A stretch of DNA of 64,000 bases from Yponomeuta sedellus (GCA_934045075.1 OW203732.1:2955501-3019500), one strand, 5' to 3'; positions 10,499 through 21,319 are shown, counted from the stretch's first letter. Numbers and translations: made by a program. Notes: generated by a model not told the origin, from the sequence alone.

Positions 10499-10630
10499 AC
10501 GGTTTCTCGTACATTAACAAGCTGTTAATCTACTGTTGACAGCTGGCAGTTCGCTAAAGTGCGTACGAAAAAAACTCAACTGACAACTGTTAACAGTAGA
10601 TTAACAGTTTGTTAGTGCACGAGAAACCGG
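10499..10630. mobile_element. palindromic MITE
   Basis: The left arm 'cggtttctcgtacattaaca' continues through 'ctgttaatctactgttgaca'. The right arm is its complement ending 'gttagtgcacgagaaaccgg'. Arms are ~45 bases with several changes. The interior is ~35 bases. Confidence 0.75.
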
Positions 10631-11130
10631 AGGTTAGCGTAGAATATTAAGCAGATGCACAAATGTTACTTAGGGGCACATCATACAATAGGTATACGAA
10701 GACAGACACTTCTGGTACTAGAACTGAAGTCTTTGACTTTATAGTCTTTTTATCCTTACATTGTCCATTTTAGTAAACATCATTGTACGACTAAATTACG
10801 ACTACTTTTTTGAGGAAAACTGTCATGTTCCCGTTAATGAAGTAACCCGAGACACTATTTTAGATAAGACGCTGCCATTCTTATAAGCAAAGTTCATGAA
10901 CTTGCGTAAAAATATGTTGTTTTGGCATCAAAAGTTGATTTTAAGGTTAGATTTCTGTTTACTAAATTGGACAAATAAGGATAAATAGACTGTAAACCCA
11001 GTCTACATTCCTTGCCGTGGCAACAATATCTTAAAAATAAAGAAGTCCCTTAAAAAGTGCGTCTCAAGTGGGTGTAGCATAAGTTTCTATATATAAGTTT
11101 CACTACATATATAAGTGTATATATAAGTTT
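10631..11130. other. unannotated stretch
   Basis: No supportable feature apart from short 'tatataagtttcactacata' repeats at 11085-11140. Confidence 0.4.
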
Positions 11131-11241
11131 CACTACAGCGTCGGAGTGGTCCCTTCACCCATCTAGTGTGAGTGAAGATACCACTGGACGCTGTATAAAT
11201 CATCTCATTAAGTAGATGCAAAAAGGCCAATATTATTATAT
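11131..11241 (-). mobile_element. MITE-J arm
   Basis: 'cactacagcgtcggagtggt' to 'ggacgctgtataaatcatct' matches the right arm of MITE-J. The following 'gcaaaaaggccaatattatt' is the complement of sequence at 1965-1985, so the same outer flank accompanies two copies. Confidence 0.6.
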
Positions 11242-11556
11242 AAGTTTAGTTTCCTACGATAACGTCTCACAACCGTAATGTGTTTGTTTATGCGTAGTTG
11301 TAGCAGCAAGGTAATGACAACAAATTGAGTGAACCACTGGCTTTACGCACTTTGAGGAATTACCTTATCTGGAGCTATGAGAGAAGGGGAAAGCCTTCAA
11401 TGACTCAAATATTCAATGAGGATAATCCATGTTTAATATTCGAAGGCGATGATAGTTTATGTATGATTTTAGAAAGCAGCGTTGGCACCACCTATTGTTG
11501 GGTAAAGTACCCACTTAAATACTAATACTTAAAAACTAATATAAAATTACACTTAC

Positions 11557-11835
11557 AAATTCTGTCCGCGTCGACGCCTCTCGACTTGGCAGCCGGCGCC
11601 GTTTCAGAATGGGTGGTTTGGGATCCCTAGACTTCCCCGTCTAACCCCAAGAGCTCTTTCCCCAGAAAGCTACCTACCTGCAGTGCATTTTCACGACACC
11701 GCGCTTTATCACCAATTGTATGTCCACTATTTTGGGTGATCCGTCGCCCAACAACAAAACTGTTACCATTGGGATCCGTCCCTGAGCTTATTTCGCACAC
11801 GAAGATATAAGCCTGGCAATCTAATTGCCACACAA
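11557..11835 (-). pseudogene. unrecognised codon-structured remnant with splice-like ends
   Basis: On the minus strand a 68-codon frame ('DPNGNSFVVGRRITQNSGHT', 'GDKARCRENALQ') ends at a stop. The same frame stays open afterwards down to 11557, where GTAAGT follows directly (donor-like, 11556-11551). A second donor-like GTAGGT follows 'GAAAATGCACTGCAG' near 11680. I do not recognise the family. It could be a retired exon or part of a spliced transposon protein. No neighbouring exon was found. Confidence 0.3.
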
Positions 11836-12017
11836 ATTACACGTTTTCCAATCAAAAAACCAGAGGGCAATATGCCGACTCATCTGACAACTGTCAAGTA
11901 GTCTGCGCTCCAAAAAACGCGTTCCGAAATCAAACTTCTAGTCTAAACACCTATTATGGGCAGAGTATGGCCACTAAGTTTATCATAGGTGATAACGAAA
12001 CCCACTTTTCCATTACT

Positions 12018-12057
12018 AAAATGGTGACTGTTATTTGGCAATAACAGTCACCATTTT
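12018..12057. repeat. perfect 18-base hairpin
   Basis: Arms aaaatggtgactgttatt and aataacagtcaccatttt with loop tggc. There is no U-tract or gene next to it that would make it a terminator. Most likely a MITE core. Confidence 0.85.
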
Positions 12058-13376
12058 ATTTGGACAAAATATTTTTGTAATAATAATCATAAGAGTTAAC
12101 GAGGCACATTGTTACATTATGTCTCAAAATCCGCGAGTAAATGGGCATGACGAAAGATTTTTAAATCTTCTTCCATAATGTAGAGACATATTTATTAATT
12201 ACAAAAAAATCTATATTTTATATCAGTAATTAGCTAAAGTTTAACGAGGGTTAAAGACATTTTGTACAAACTTTTAGATTTGTGTGAAAACAGCTCGCAG
12301 TATCATGGCGTCGAATCTGACGTTAACCTAAGCGTGAAATCACGCGGTGTGATGGGAGTTTCAGTCAAAATGGCTTAAAGCAATGTTATAATCTTTTATT
12401 TTATTGAAAATATTGGTAATCTTTTTTTTATAAAACTAAATCAGTGTTTTAAATTCTTTTAATAATGTTCTTTCCCCTATTATTGTTAAATCTTTGATTA
12501 CGTGATACTGTCGTTACCTATCGACTGCTTGGCAATCACAATCAAAGGTTGAAAAACTAAAGTTACTTGAGGTTACGTGCATAATAAAGTTTTTTTAACC
12601 GATTTAGTGTCCCACTGCTGAGCAAAGGCCTCTCCTTTAGCTCTCCACTCCTCCCTCTTACTGGACATTCTATGCTATCCGGCAGAAAGTTCTTGAGGTC
12701 TCGTCACTCTTACTTTTACCACTATCTTCTTTTTTAAAAACACAAAAAAATATGTTTATATTAATCGAATGTCCACATAAAGGGTTGGTGATTTCTATTG
12801 AAATAAGCTTGCCATATCCTCCTAAGCCCTGGCGTCCCACAAATAGAACATCGCGAATAACTTTCTTAATTCACACCTAATGATTCAGTAGGAAGTCCGA
12901 AAAACTTATTGTTCCAGGTTCAATACATTCCTCATCATTTTTTGGACAAAAAGAAGAGAAGGTTCTACAAAATAGTAGGTACGTAGTTTTAAAAGACTTG
13001 AAGTAACCTCCAGGGCCTAGGTGGATATACACTTTTTATTTTGTGTTTTCTGTATGATTTTTACGTGTGCAATAAAGTATAAAGTATGTTCGAGTGTTTC
13101 AGTGTAAATGTACCATAAGCTGGACACATGGCGCATAGTAAAAATACACCTCTAAGTATAACAGGTAGGCGGCTGCGACATTGTGCTGCGATGCCCACTG
13201 TCTGCAACATAGGAGTTTTCTCGTTTCCACTTTACTGTCAGAAAAGAGAAAAAAAAAATAATTAATTTATTGTCGCTCGACGACTGCAGAGCCAAAGTGA
13301 AGAGTTGAGATGTTAGAAAAAAAATTTGCAGTGCAGCGTCCAGTAGCAATCACACTAATTATTATTATTATTATTA
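12058..13376. other. mostly featureless, with one RTE-like tail at 12600-12690
   Basis: 'agtgtcccactgctgagcaa' followed by 'aggcctctcctttagctctc' is the reverse of an RTE/SINE 3' end ('...cccagcagtggga'). The rest shows only AT-rich sequence and a lepidopteran-style 'gtgtgcaataaagtataaag' end near 13065. Confidence 0.45.
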
Positions 13377-14630
13377 ACTAGCTGACGATTCGATTCTTTT
13401 TTTTTTCGTCCCGTAAGAACCATCCTCATACTTCAAGGAATATTCTAAAAACAGAATTAGCGAAATCGATTCAGCTGCTCTCGAGATTTGCGCTTACCAA
13501 CACATTCGGCGATTCGTTTTTATATACTACTAGCTGACCCAGCGAACTTCGTACCGCCTGACAGTCGATTCTTTATTTTAACATTTTCTCTCCGTAAGAA
13601 CCACCCTCGTACTTTAAGGAATATTCTTAAAAAAGAATTAGCGAAATCGGTTCAGCTGCAATCAAGATTTGCGCTTACCAACACATTCGGCGATTCGTTT
13701 TTATATTATAGACTAGCTGACCCAGCTAACTTCGTACCGCCTAACAGTCGATTCTTTATTTTTCTACATTTTTCTCTCCGTAAGAACACTCCTTGTACTT
13801 CAGGGAATATTATAAAAAAAGAATTAGCGAAATCGTTTCATCTGCTCTCGAGATTTGCGCTTACCAACACATTCAGCGATTCGTTTTTATATTATAGACT
13901 ATCTGACCCAGCGAACTTTGTACCGCCTAACAGTCGATTCTTTAATTTTTTTCTTAATTTCCTCTGTAAGAACCATCCTCGTACTTCAAGGAGTATTCTA
14001 AAAAAAGAATTAGCGAAATCGGTTCAGCTGCTTTCGAGATTTGCGCTTACCAACACATTCGGCGATTCTTTTAATATACTACTAGCTGACCCAGCGAACT
14101 TCGTACCGCCTAACAGTGGATTCTTTTTTTTTTTTCTTCGTAAGAACCATCCTCGTACTTCAAGGAAAATTCTAAAAAAAGAATTAGCGAAATCGGTTCA
14201 GCTGCTTTCGAGATTTGCGCTTACCAACACATTCAGCGATTCGTTTAATATACTACTAGCTGACCCAGCGAACTTCGTACCGCCTAACAGTGGATTCTTT
14301 TTTTTTTTTTTTCTCTCCGTAAAAACCATCCTCGTACATCAAGGAAAATTCTAAAAAAAGAATTAGCGAAATCGGTTCAGCTGCTCTCGAGATTTGCGCT
14401 TACATTCGGGGATTCATTTTTATATAATAGATTAGCTGACCCAGCGAACTTCGTACCGCCTGACAGTCGATTCTTGATTTTTTTAAATTTTTCTCTTCGT
14501 AACAACCATCCTCGTACTTCAAGGAATATTCTAACAAAAGAATTAGCGAAATTGGTTCAGCTGCTCTCGAGATTTGCGCTTACCAACACATTCGGGGATT
14601 CATTTTTATATTATAGAAGATTAGCTATGC
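13377..14630 (+). repeat. tandem array of seven repeat M units
   Basis: Units begin at about 13377, 13530, 13713, 13899, 14082, 14256 and 14432, each near 'ctagctgacccagcgaactt'. Each ends with 'ttaccaacacattcggcgat' and a TA-rich tail, spacing 174-186 bases after a first unit of 153. Units differ mainly in T-run length. Long open frames across the array (13488-14354, 14474-14833) are periodic translations of the unit and are not genes. Single copies of the unit elsewhere (15283, 27532, 45648) show that it is an interspersed element that has gone tandem. Confidence 0.9.
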
Positions 14631-14696
14631 CAACAATACTGTTACTTAAAAATACTTTCACATTTAATTTAAAAACTACTTATTCTAATGTACAAT

Positions 14697-14935
14697 CCGA
14701 CGGCTCGGTGGTTTGGAACGCTGACTGTACAACCGAAGGGCTCGGGTTCGATCCCCGGTTGGGTCAAAGTAGGAAACGAACTTTTTTAGTTTGCCTCGGG
14801 TCTTGTATGTTATCTATGTATGTATTGTATTAAATCTATCGTCGAGTTAGCTTCTGTAACACAAGTCATTTAGTTTAGTTTGGGGCTAACGAGATCTGTG
14901 TAATATGCCCATGAATTTATTTTCATTCATTTATT
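14697..14935 (+). mobile_element. SINE-G (tRNA-headed)
   Basis: The head has 'ggctcggtggtttgga' (A box region) and 'gggttcgatccccggttggg' (B box). The body runs 'aggaaacgaacttttttagt', 'gtcgagttagcttctgtaac' to 'gagatctgtgtaatatgccc'. The mirror copy is at 17700-17955. It sits directly after the repeat M array. Confidence 0.75.
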
Positions 14936-15019
14936 TGACATGTTTTACATTTTACATGTTTATTTATTTATTCAGTGTGAAACTATACAGAAGTATACAA
15001 CTTTTTTAACCAGTTTAAT

Positions 15020-15150
15020 ACTAAAGGGGTTCACCCACCAATCAGACGCTGCAGTGACTATGATTTATACTGCGTCTAATTCCACCTGTACTAACACTTC
15101 ATGGCTAAAGGGACCACATGGACGCTTCAGTGCCTAGGACATTGTTTTTG
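15020..15150. repeat. degenerate MITE-J-like segment
   Basis: 'aaagggaccacatggacgct' and 'cagtgcctaggac' recall MITE-J arms with many changes. Confidence 0.35.
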
Positions 15151-15282
15151 TTAGATAGGATAGGCTTTCGCAATGATGTGTGATGTTCTCAGTCTATGTA
15201 TTTATGGCTGTATGTAAGTCAACGTAGGTATTTAACATCGATAAAATATTACTAAATTTTATCGATGGTATTTAATAATAAT

Positions 15283-15468
15283 ACTAGCTTACCCAGCAAA
15301 CTTCGTACCGCCTATTTTTTTATTCTTTATTTTTTTTTTCTCTCCGTAAAAACCATCCTCGTACTTCAAGGAATATTCTAAAAAAAGAATTAGTGACATC
15401 GGTTCAGCTGCTCTCGAGAGCGCTTACCAACACACTCAGCGATTATTTTTTTTATATTATAGAGATTA
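15283..15468 (+). repeat. repeat M, single unit
   Basis: 'ctagcttacccagcaaactt' to 'acacactcagcgattatttt', with an 8-base deletion in the 'gagatttgcgcttacc' segment. Confidence 0.75.
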
Positions 15469-15718
15469 ACTTCCACACAACACAATCACATGAACTGGTC
15501 CCAACTGGGATACCCTGTACAGTACTGTACAGTACCTGTAAACAGGCAAGGAAATCACAAACATGAAAATACACCCTGTGTGTGTATTTATCAAATTGAG
15601 TAAGTGGAAAATCCTTAAGTACAAACATGTAGTTTATGTCAGCTAGTTTTCTTGTAATTTTAGAAATTCTGTCTAATGTTGTTATTCAAAATATAATAAT
15701 TTTCTAATGTTTTTGTTA
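15469..15718. other. degraded SINE-A-like piece and AT-rich sequence
   Basis: 'ccaactgggataccctgt' near 15508 resembles the SINE-A body, next to a small palindrome 'gtacagtactgtacagtac'. Nothing else is supportable. Confidence 0.35.
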
Positions 15719-15980
15719 TGTGGGTACAGCAATATCATTCCGATGTAAAACCTAACTGCAAAGTAGGTACTCGGGGCTGCAAGTGATGCAAATTACTTCA
15801 GACAGATGTCGCTGCCTGTTTGTAATACAGATAATATTTTAAAGAGGTTAGAAATTTCACTGATGCCGGTGATTCGCCCATTAGCTCAGTTTGAAAGAGC
15901 GCTGGCATGGACAGCCAGAGGTCGCGGGTTCGAATCCCGACATGAGTGGAATTTTTTGCCTCTAAATAGGTTTTTAAAAT
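15719..15980 (+). mobile_element. SINE-B with extended 5' part
   Basis: Starts 'tgtgggtacagcaatatcat'. It passes 'taggtactcggggctgcaag' and 'gtcgctgcctgtttgtaata', then the tRNA-like head ('ttagctcagtttgaaagagc', 'gcgggttcgaatcccgacat') and 'gcctctaaataggttttt'. The same ~260-base order is found at 20937-21205, so the mobile unit includes ~160 bases upstream of the tRNA-like part. Confidence 0.75.
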
Positions 15981-16249
15981 TCAAAAACATATTTTCTGCT
16001 TTGTTTTTGTTAATAAATTATGCTTCAACAATCAAGTGTTAAGCGGAAAAGATATTTAACCCATGTAGGATAATAAATTACGCAAAATATCAATATAGAA
16101 TCATCAAAATCAATAGAAAAATCTCCTAATAGGTGTAGTGAAACACAAACTTCAATTGTGATGTTTTAGGAATTTCAAACTCTTGAGCAAATTATGTTAC
16201 AGACTTATTCATTTAAACGGAATTATATATACATTTTAAAATAATCATT

Positions 16250-16490
16250 GAAATATCCGTGCTTCGCAAGGCACGTTAAGCCGTTGGTGCCGGATGTCAT
16301 ATAATGGCAGTCGTTAAGCCATGTCAGAGGCCTTATGGGCGGCTTGATAACTTCTGACAGTAAGGCCCGCCACTGTCTTACAATCCTCCACCAACCCGGA
16401 CTTGGCCCCCGTGGTGGAGTATGGCCTAACCTTCCTGCGATGCAGGAAGAGACCCGTGCCCCAGCAGTGGGGACATACAAGGGTTGATAA
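16250..16490 (+). mobile_element. 5S-headed SINE, 3' two thirds
   Basis: From 'ccgtgcttcgcaaggcacgt' to 'ggggacatacaagggttgat'. It lacks the 5S-like head. The body is among the best preserved in the window. Confidence 0.75.
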
Positions 16491-16559
16491 CGATTGAAAT
16501 ATTGATTAATTGAACCTACGGAGACAAGTTTATGGTTTTTCTATGCTTCTATAAACGTT

Positions 16560-16845
16560 CCGGCACAGGCCTTCTCTAAGAAAGAGAGAGAAAGGATGGG
16601 CTTAGTTACCACGCGTGCCAACCGCGGATTGGCAATTTCAAGCGCTGAGGTTTGAACACCTCAGACACTCAGGTTCTCTCACGATGTTTTCCTTCACGTT
16701 AACGAGTGCTATTGCTATACTATACCTTCACAGACATACATGACTTAGAAAACAAAGTCATTGGTACATGCTCGCAGTGGAAATCGAACCAGGGTCTCTC
16801 ACTTCCGAGTCTATGGTTCTACCCACTGGGCTACCGCCGTTTATG
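16560..16845 (-). mobile_element. SINE-D, near full length
   Basis: Reverse-oriented. At its 5' end (16843) is 'ggcggtagcccagtgggtag' (A box region), then 'ctggttcgatttccactgcg' (B box), 'catgtaccaatgactttgtt', 'aaaacatcgtgagagaacct', 'cacgcgtggtaactaag', a CT-run and 'aggcctgtgcc'. Other pieces of the same order: 2180, 3625, 4745, 21896, 23050, 29985, 35580. Confidence 0.8.
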
Positions 16846-17514
16846 GTTGCTTTGAAGAAATTACTTTTAATAAGAACGCCCCGCGTACTTTAGTTTGAAT
16901 AATATATAATTTCTGTTATTGCAATTTCTGTGTGTGATAAAGAATCTATCATCTATCTTTATCTATGTATCTATTTGCAGAGCATTCAACACTGCACAGT
17001 GCACATACCTATACGTTAACAAACTCCACGGCGCAATGGAAACACAGCCACCCCACATACTGCACAATGTATTATAAGCGGTCAATATGCATCCAAAGCA
17101 CCCCTGTGTGTGTGCCTCGACTATTTAGTTCCATACGTACAATCTAGAACACTGGTGGTCTCTAGATGCATGTCATTTGTTAGAAAACCAGGGTCTTTCT
17201 ACGCTGAGAGAGTGCATGTGTGTGCGTGGGGCTGCACAGGTGCCACCGAGAGGGTAGCAAGTGAAATTTTATGTTCGTTTAAAAGGACGTTCGCTTTTTG
17301 GGGTGAAAGAGGACGAATCGATCCCGTTAGGTCACTGTCTATTTTCTTTTTTCGAATTTTGCCTACCTGCCAGTAGGGTTTTTTTTTTTATTTTGCTTAT
17401 ATACGATTGTACGCGAAGTAGTACAAAAACGGGTCATAAAAGTATTTTGTTTTTCGGCCAGTTGTACAATTTTTCACATGTACTTGACATAATATTATAA
17501 CCTGTATCTATTAT
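16846..17514. other. unannotated stretch with small open frames
   Basis: Frames of 60-88 codons here (e.g. 17110-17376) show no family resemblance, and I could not support them as genes. Confidence 0.4.
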
Positions 17515-17645
17515 TAAAAAAATCTCGTGTCACAGGGTTATCGAACTCCTCCGAAGCGGTTTCCTACCTTTTGATGAAATTTTTTGTGCACATTTGTTAG
17601 GTACTTGGTAAGTATCACTTGTACATCAAAAAAATTATGACTGGC
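17515..17645. repeat. interspersed repeat ('ctcgtgtcac' type)
   Basis: 'aaatctcgtgtcacagggtt' followed by 'cgaactcctccgaagcggtt' and 'gatgaaattttttgtgcaca'. The complement of its first 50 bases resembles the sequence flanking the LTR retrotransposon at 48300-48345 and 55294, so that element inserted into another copy of this repeat. Confidence 0.55.
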
Positions 17646-17699
17646 AGGTAGTTGCCGACGAAATAATCAAATCGAATAGAAGAAGAAAAATAAAATAAA

Positions 17700-17955
17700 A
17701 AAATAAAAATAAATATTCATGGACATATTACACAGATCTCGTTAGCCCTATGCTAAGAACAACTAAATGACTTGTGTTATAGGTGCTAACTCGACGATCT
17801 ATCGTATAATAATACAATAAATACATTGATAACATCCAAGACCCGAGACAAACTAGAAAAGTTCGTTTCCTAGATTGACTCGGCCGGGGATCGAACCCGA
17901 GACCTTCGGTTCAGCGGAGTCAGCGTGCCAAACCGCTGCGCCACCAAGGCAGTCA
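17700..17955 (-). mobile_element. SINE-G, reverse copy
   Basis: Complement of the 14697 copy: 'ttacacagatctcgttagcc', 'gggatcgaacccgagacctt', 'gcgccaccaaggcagtc'. About 250 bases including the entire tRNA-like head. Confidence 0.75.
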
Positions 17956-17959
17956 ACGA

Positions 17960-18165
17960 AGAAGAAGAAGAAATCAGTGTTTTATTCAAAATTACACAGA
18001 AACTGCGCCTCACTGGACCTTGGACGTTACAAGTAAAATTACGTGCCTATTTTAAAATCTAGATCATTTTGGAGAAATGACATACAAACTCTAAATAGAT
18101 ACATCATTAATAATATACATAGAAGGAGTATTATTGATGAAACAAAAGAGGTCAGTCAAGATAGA
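17960..18165 (-). mobile_element. LINE-H 3' UTR fragment
   Basis: 'gtgttttattcaaaattaca', 'cagaaactgcgcc' and 'aaaatctagatcattttgga' match the 3' UTR of LINE-H (25876-26050 and 40730-40850). There is no coding part. Confidence 0.6.
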
Positions 18166-18439
18166 GGCAAGTAACATACCTCAGTGACAGTAACATACCT
18201 CAGTGACTGCCTACGCCTCAGGGGATACAAACGTGAGCTTATGTTTTTTTTTCTTCACCATTTCTTTGTCTGATGATGGCGATCATAATGATGGTGACGA
18301 TGATGATTGTGTGATGTACTTTATTAATAACGTGTTTTTATTTGGCCTTTTCATACAATCAATTACGTTTTGAAAATACTTTATCGGTTTAATCAGCACC
18401 TACCTGCCATTGAAATAATCTATTTGTATGATTTGCATA

Positions 18440-19654
18440 CGAATATATATGCGGAAGTGAAACAGATACGGATCGTAATCTAATTAATATCAGTGTCGGA
18501 TACATAATCTCGCTAGAATGGCGTGTCTTTAAAAAAACAATTAAGAACAGTAACTGTGCCTGATACATTCTTAGTCAATTAGAGCGTACTGGCCGCGGTA
18601 TCGCCTAGCAGGTTTGTATTACACGTCAAGCATTGTTGCCACACGGACGGCCGCCTTTTTCATTCCATCGGGATATAACTGGTACGGGAAAAACTTTATT
18701 TTAATTCATTTAAGTGGAAACAACACTGGCCAGTGACGCGTTGAACGAACATCTAAGTTTAAAAAATATACCTACCAAATTTGACAGCCGCGGTCAGTTT
18801 AATTTTCTTTTTCGTTGTTTTTCAAAAAGTTGCCGGTATTTTTACATTTTAAAAAAGTGACGTGTGACATAGTTGGTTAAATTAGTTTTTTTGTGCGTAA
18901 GGTAGTTTAATGCAATTTTGAAGGACTGAAGTAATTATCATGGTTTGTGTTGCTAAGTGTGTTCTATGTGTAGTGAGGACACTAGACGGATTATTGCGGT
19001 AATCAAATTAGCCATAATGAAATTAGTGTTGCGGCCCGCAATACCTCATGGAATGCCACTCCCACCTCTTCACATAAACAGTTAATATTATTTTATGACA
19101 TGTTGACACACAAAACACTGATTTCGCGCTGAACATTTTCGGATATCGTGTCGTTCTTTTTGTTCCGTGCTAAAAGTGAGTTTAGTGTCATGTTTCTGTA
19201 ATAAACAGTATTTCAAACATCATAAAAGAAGCAACGTTCGTAAAACTCGTTTAAGTATCTATTTAGAAAGAAAAGCCAGCAACACGTACAGTCGACAGCA
19301 CATCAACCTTTACTAAAATGCAATCTAATCAATCCAGCGACTCTGCGACAAAATGTAAAGCTTGGCCTGCTGTCGAGTATACGTACCTAAATTATAATAA
19401 AAGTTCCGAAGAATGTTATAAAAAAGAAGTAGGTAAACCTTATCAAAAACAATTTCTATTTTTAAACTCTCGCGACCGCAATTTTATATTCAGCCAGTTA
19501 TTCGAAATTCGAAGCTATACCATTACGGAATTAAGTTTCGGTCGAATCGTGAAATATTCGGACTGAACGATCGCTGCACTCGCTTTTCAGGTCTGATCGT
19601 GAGACGCAGAGGCTATAGAGGACAGGAAACAGACTCATAAAGGGAGCAATTAAG
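18440..19654 (+). other. candidate promoter and 5' exon ending in a splice donor
   Basis: This 1.2 kb is the least repetitive part of the left half. It ends with 'gcaattaag' directly before GTAAGT (19655-19660), a full-consensus donor. An initiator-like 'tcagttt' occurs at 18794-18800. An 82-codon frame (19318-19566) closes before the donor and has no recognised domain, so it would be an upstream frame within a 5' UTR if the exon is real. A speculative role is a non-coding first exon of the G-gamma gene whose first coding exon lies 13.4 kb downstream on the same strand. Nothing in the sequence proves the join. Confidence 0.35.
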
Positions 19655-19907
19655 GTAAGTTCCACTCAGTCTGCCAATTCATTTTTACGCGACTGCGGAA
19701 GCAATGAAAGGTTATGTGTGTGGCGTGTTCGTATGTTTTTTCATGGCTACGGAAGGCTTTGACCAATTTTGGAAAATTAGGCGTCAAATGAGAGATTTCG
19801 AAGACACTAGTATTGCTCGACACAGAAATTACAATGATGGCTAAATTAAAATGAAGGACGCCAACTACCACAATGCTTCTAAAGTCAACAAAAGGTGTTA
19901 TTTTGGT

Positions 19908-20100
19908 GAGACGACCTATGTAGCTCAGTGGTAGCGCATCTGCCTACCACGCAGGAGGTCCCGGGCTCGAACCCCGGAACGAAAGAAAAACACCCAGGTC
20001 TTGGATGTTTACATGTTAGTGGCGTCACTGTTTTTGGTTCCCACGACACAGGGTATCCTAGTGTGGGGCCAGAAGCAATGTATGTAAATTTTAGATGTTG
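19908..20100 (+). mobile_element. SINE-A (tRNA-headed), full length
   Basis: The head reads 'tgtagctcagtggtagcgca' (A box), 'ctgcctaccacgcaggagg' (anticodon-arm region) and 'ccgggctcgaaccccgg' (B box). The body is 'caggtcttggatgtttacat', 'cacgacacagggtatcctag', 'gccagaagcaatgtatg'. Other copies: 8346, 25334, 37535, 38710, 44408. Confidence 0.85.
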
Positions 20101-20454
20101 GATATTGTACCAATACAAAATCCCGAATGCTAAAAGTATTAGCTAGACAAGAAACTTTCCAAATCCAACGAAACCGTTGGATTTTTAGCTTCAGTAATCA
20201 AGATCAAAGTAACATAACATAACCCACAAAAAACGAAATGAGAGGTCGCGCCCGCTGAGGCTAAAACTTCAATGGATTTATCTTGACTTTAACATGACTT
20301 TTAAGCTGCGATCAAAAGATGCCGTACAAGTATCGCTCATAAACGGGACCAATCGGCTCGAAGTCCTGACAATTAGTCTTGAAATTTGCTCACCAATGTC
20401 GCGTTAACGCTGATTGGAGTAACGTATTTTAAAAACCTATTTATCTATATCTAT

Positions 20455-20700
20455 AATCAGCCCACATCAACCCACTGCTGGGCATAGGCCTCCTTTTTAT
20501 TGCGCCATTCCTCACGGTCCTGTGCTAACCTGATCCATCTCTGACCGGCAACCCTCACGATGTCGTCTGACCATCGTGTCGGTGGTCTGCCTACCAACCT
20601 CCTTCCCTCTCTTGGCCACCACTCCGATACTGCCCACCGGCCGTCTTCCCTTCTAGCCAAGTGTCCCGCCCATCTCCACTTTAAGTCTGTGATCCGCTCA
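20455..20700 (-). pseudogene. RTE-type LINE ORF2 C-terminal fragment
   Basis: A 67-codon frame reads 'MARREDGRWAVSEWWPREGR', 'GRPPTRWSDDIVRVAG', 'EEWRNKKEAYAQQW' and ends at a stop just before the tail 'cccagcagtgggttgatgtg' (sense). GRPPTRW and AYAQQW are the hallmark C-terminal motifs of insect RTE ORF2. Compared with the 24490 copy it lacks two codons (TR) after GRW. Only the last ~200 bases survive. Confidence 0.75.
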
Positions 20701-20714
20701 CTAACGTCTTCAAC

Positions 20715-20935
20715 CTTGAAAACCTATTAAGAGGCTAAAAACCTGGGTGGAAACCCATGCCAAGATTCGAACCCGCGACCTCTGGCTATCCGTGCTAGCG
20801 CTCAGTTGGAAAGAGAGCTGGCACGGATAGCCAGAGGTCGCGGGTACGAATCCGGGCGTGGGTGGAACTTTTAGCCTCTAAATAGGTTTTTAAAATTGTC
20901 CTTAGCACGGGTTAGTGCATTAAAAATAATATAAT
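20715..20935. mobile_element. SINE-B inverted dimer (head-to-head)
   Basis: A reverse half (20722-20796, 'gaggctaaaaacctggg' to 'ctctggctatccgtgctag') meets a forward copy ('cgctcagttggaaagagagc' to 'cctctaaataggttttta') at the anticodon-arm region. The two tRNA-like halves are mirror images and could fold into one hairpin. Confidence 0.75.
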
Positions 20936-20936
20936 C

Positions 20937-21235
20937 ATGTGGGTACAGCGATATCATTCCGATGTAAAACCTAACTGCAAAGTAGGTACTCGGGGCTGCA
21001 ACTGATGCAAATTACTTCAGCCGGATGTCGCTGCCTGTACGTAATACAGAGAATATTGTAAAGAGGTTCGAAATTTCACTGATGCCGGTGAGTCGCCCAT
21101 TAGCTCAGTTGGAAAGAGCGATGGCACGGATAGCCAGAGGTCGCGGGTTCGAATCCCGGCATGGGTGGAATTTTTAGCCTCTAAATATGTTTTTGAAATT
21201 GTCCTTAGCACGGGTTAGTGCAATTATATAATCAT
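20937..21235 (+). mobile_element. SINE-B with extended 5' part
   Basis: Same order as the 15719 copy, here better preserved: 'gtgggtacagcgatatcatt' to 'gtccttagcacgggttagtg'. It lies just downstream of the inverted dimer, so three tRNA-like heads occur within 350 bases. Confidence 0.8.
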
Positions 21236-21319
21236 GGAGTAACGTATGTTCTGATACAGACATTATGTAGTATTTCTTAGTGATTCGCGATACTGAATTA
21301 CATACTCATACACAGTTAT

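Noticed and set aside
12018..12057. Rho-independent terminator
   Set aside because: A perfect hairpin, but the context is eukaryotic and no gene ends here. MITE core is the simpler reading.
13377..14630. CRISPR array
   Set aside because: Units are ~180 bases, contiguous and without unique spacers, and they occur elsewhere as interspersed copies.
13488..14833. 288- and 119-codon frames
   Set aside because: Periodic translation of the repeat M tandem array. The same 'RFALTNTF' text appears every unit, so it is not a repeat protein gene.
17110..17500. 79-88-codon frames
   Set aside because: Two overlapping frames on one strand with no family signal and no splice or repeat context.
19318..19566. 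82-codon frame as a protein-coding gene
   Set aside because: AT-rich, no domain, and it stops before the donor. Kept only as a possible upstream frame within a 5' exon.
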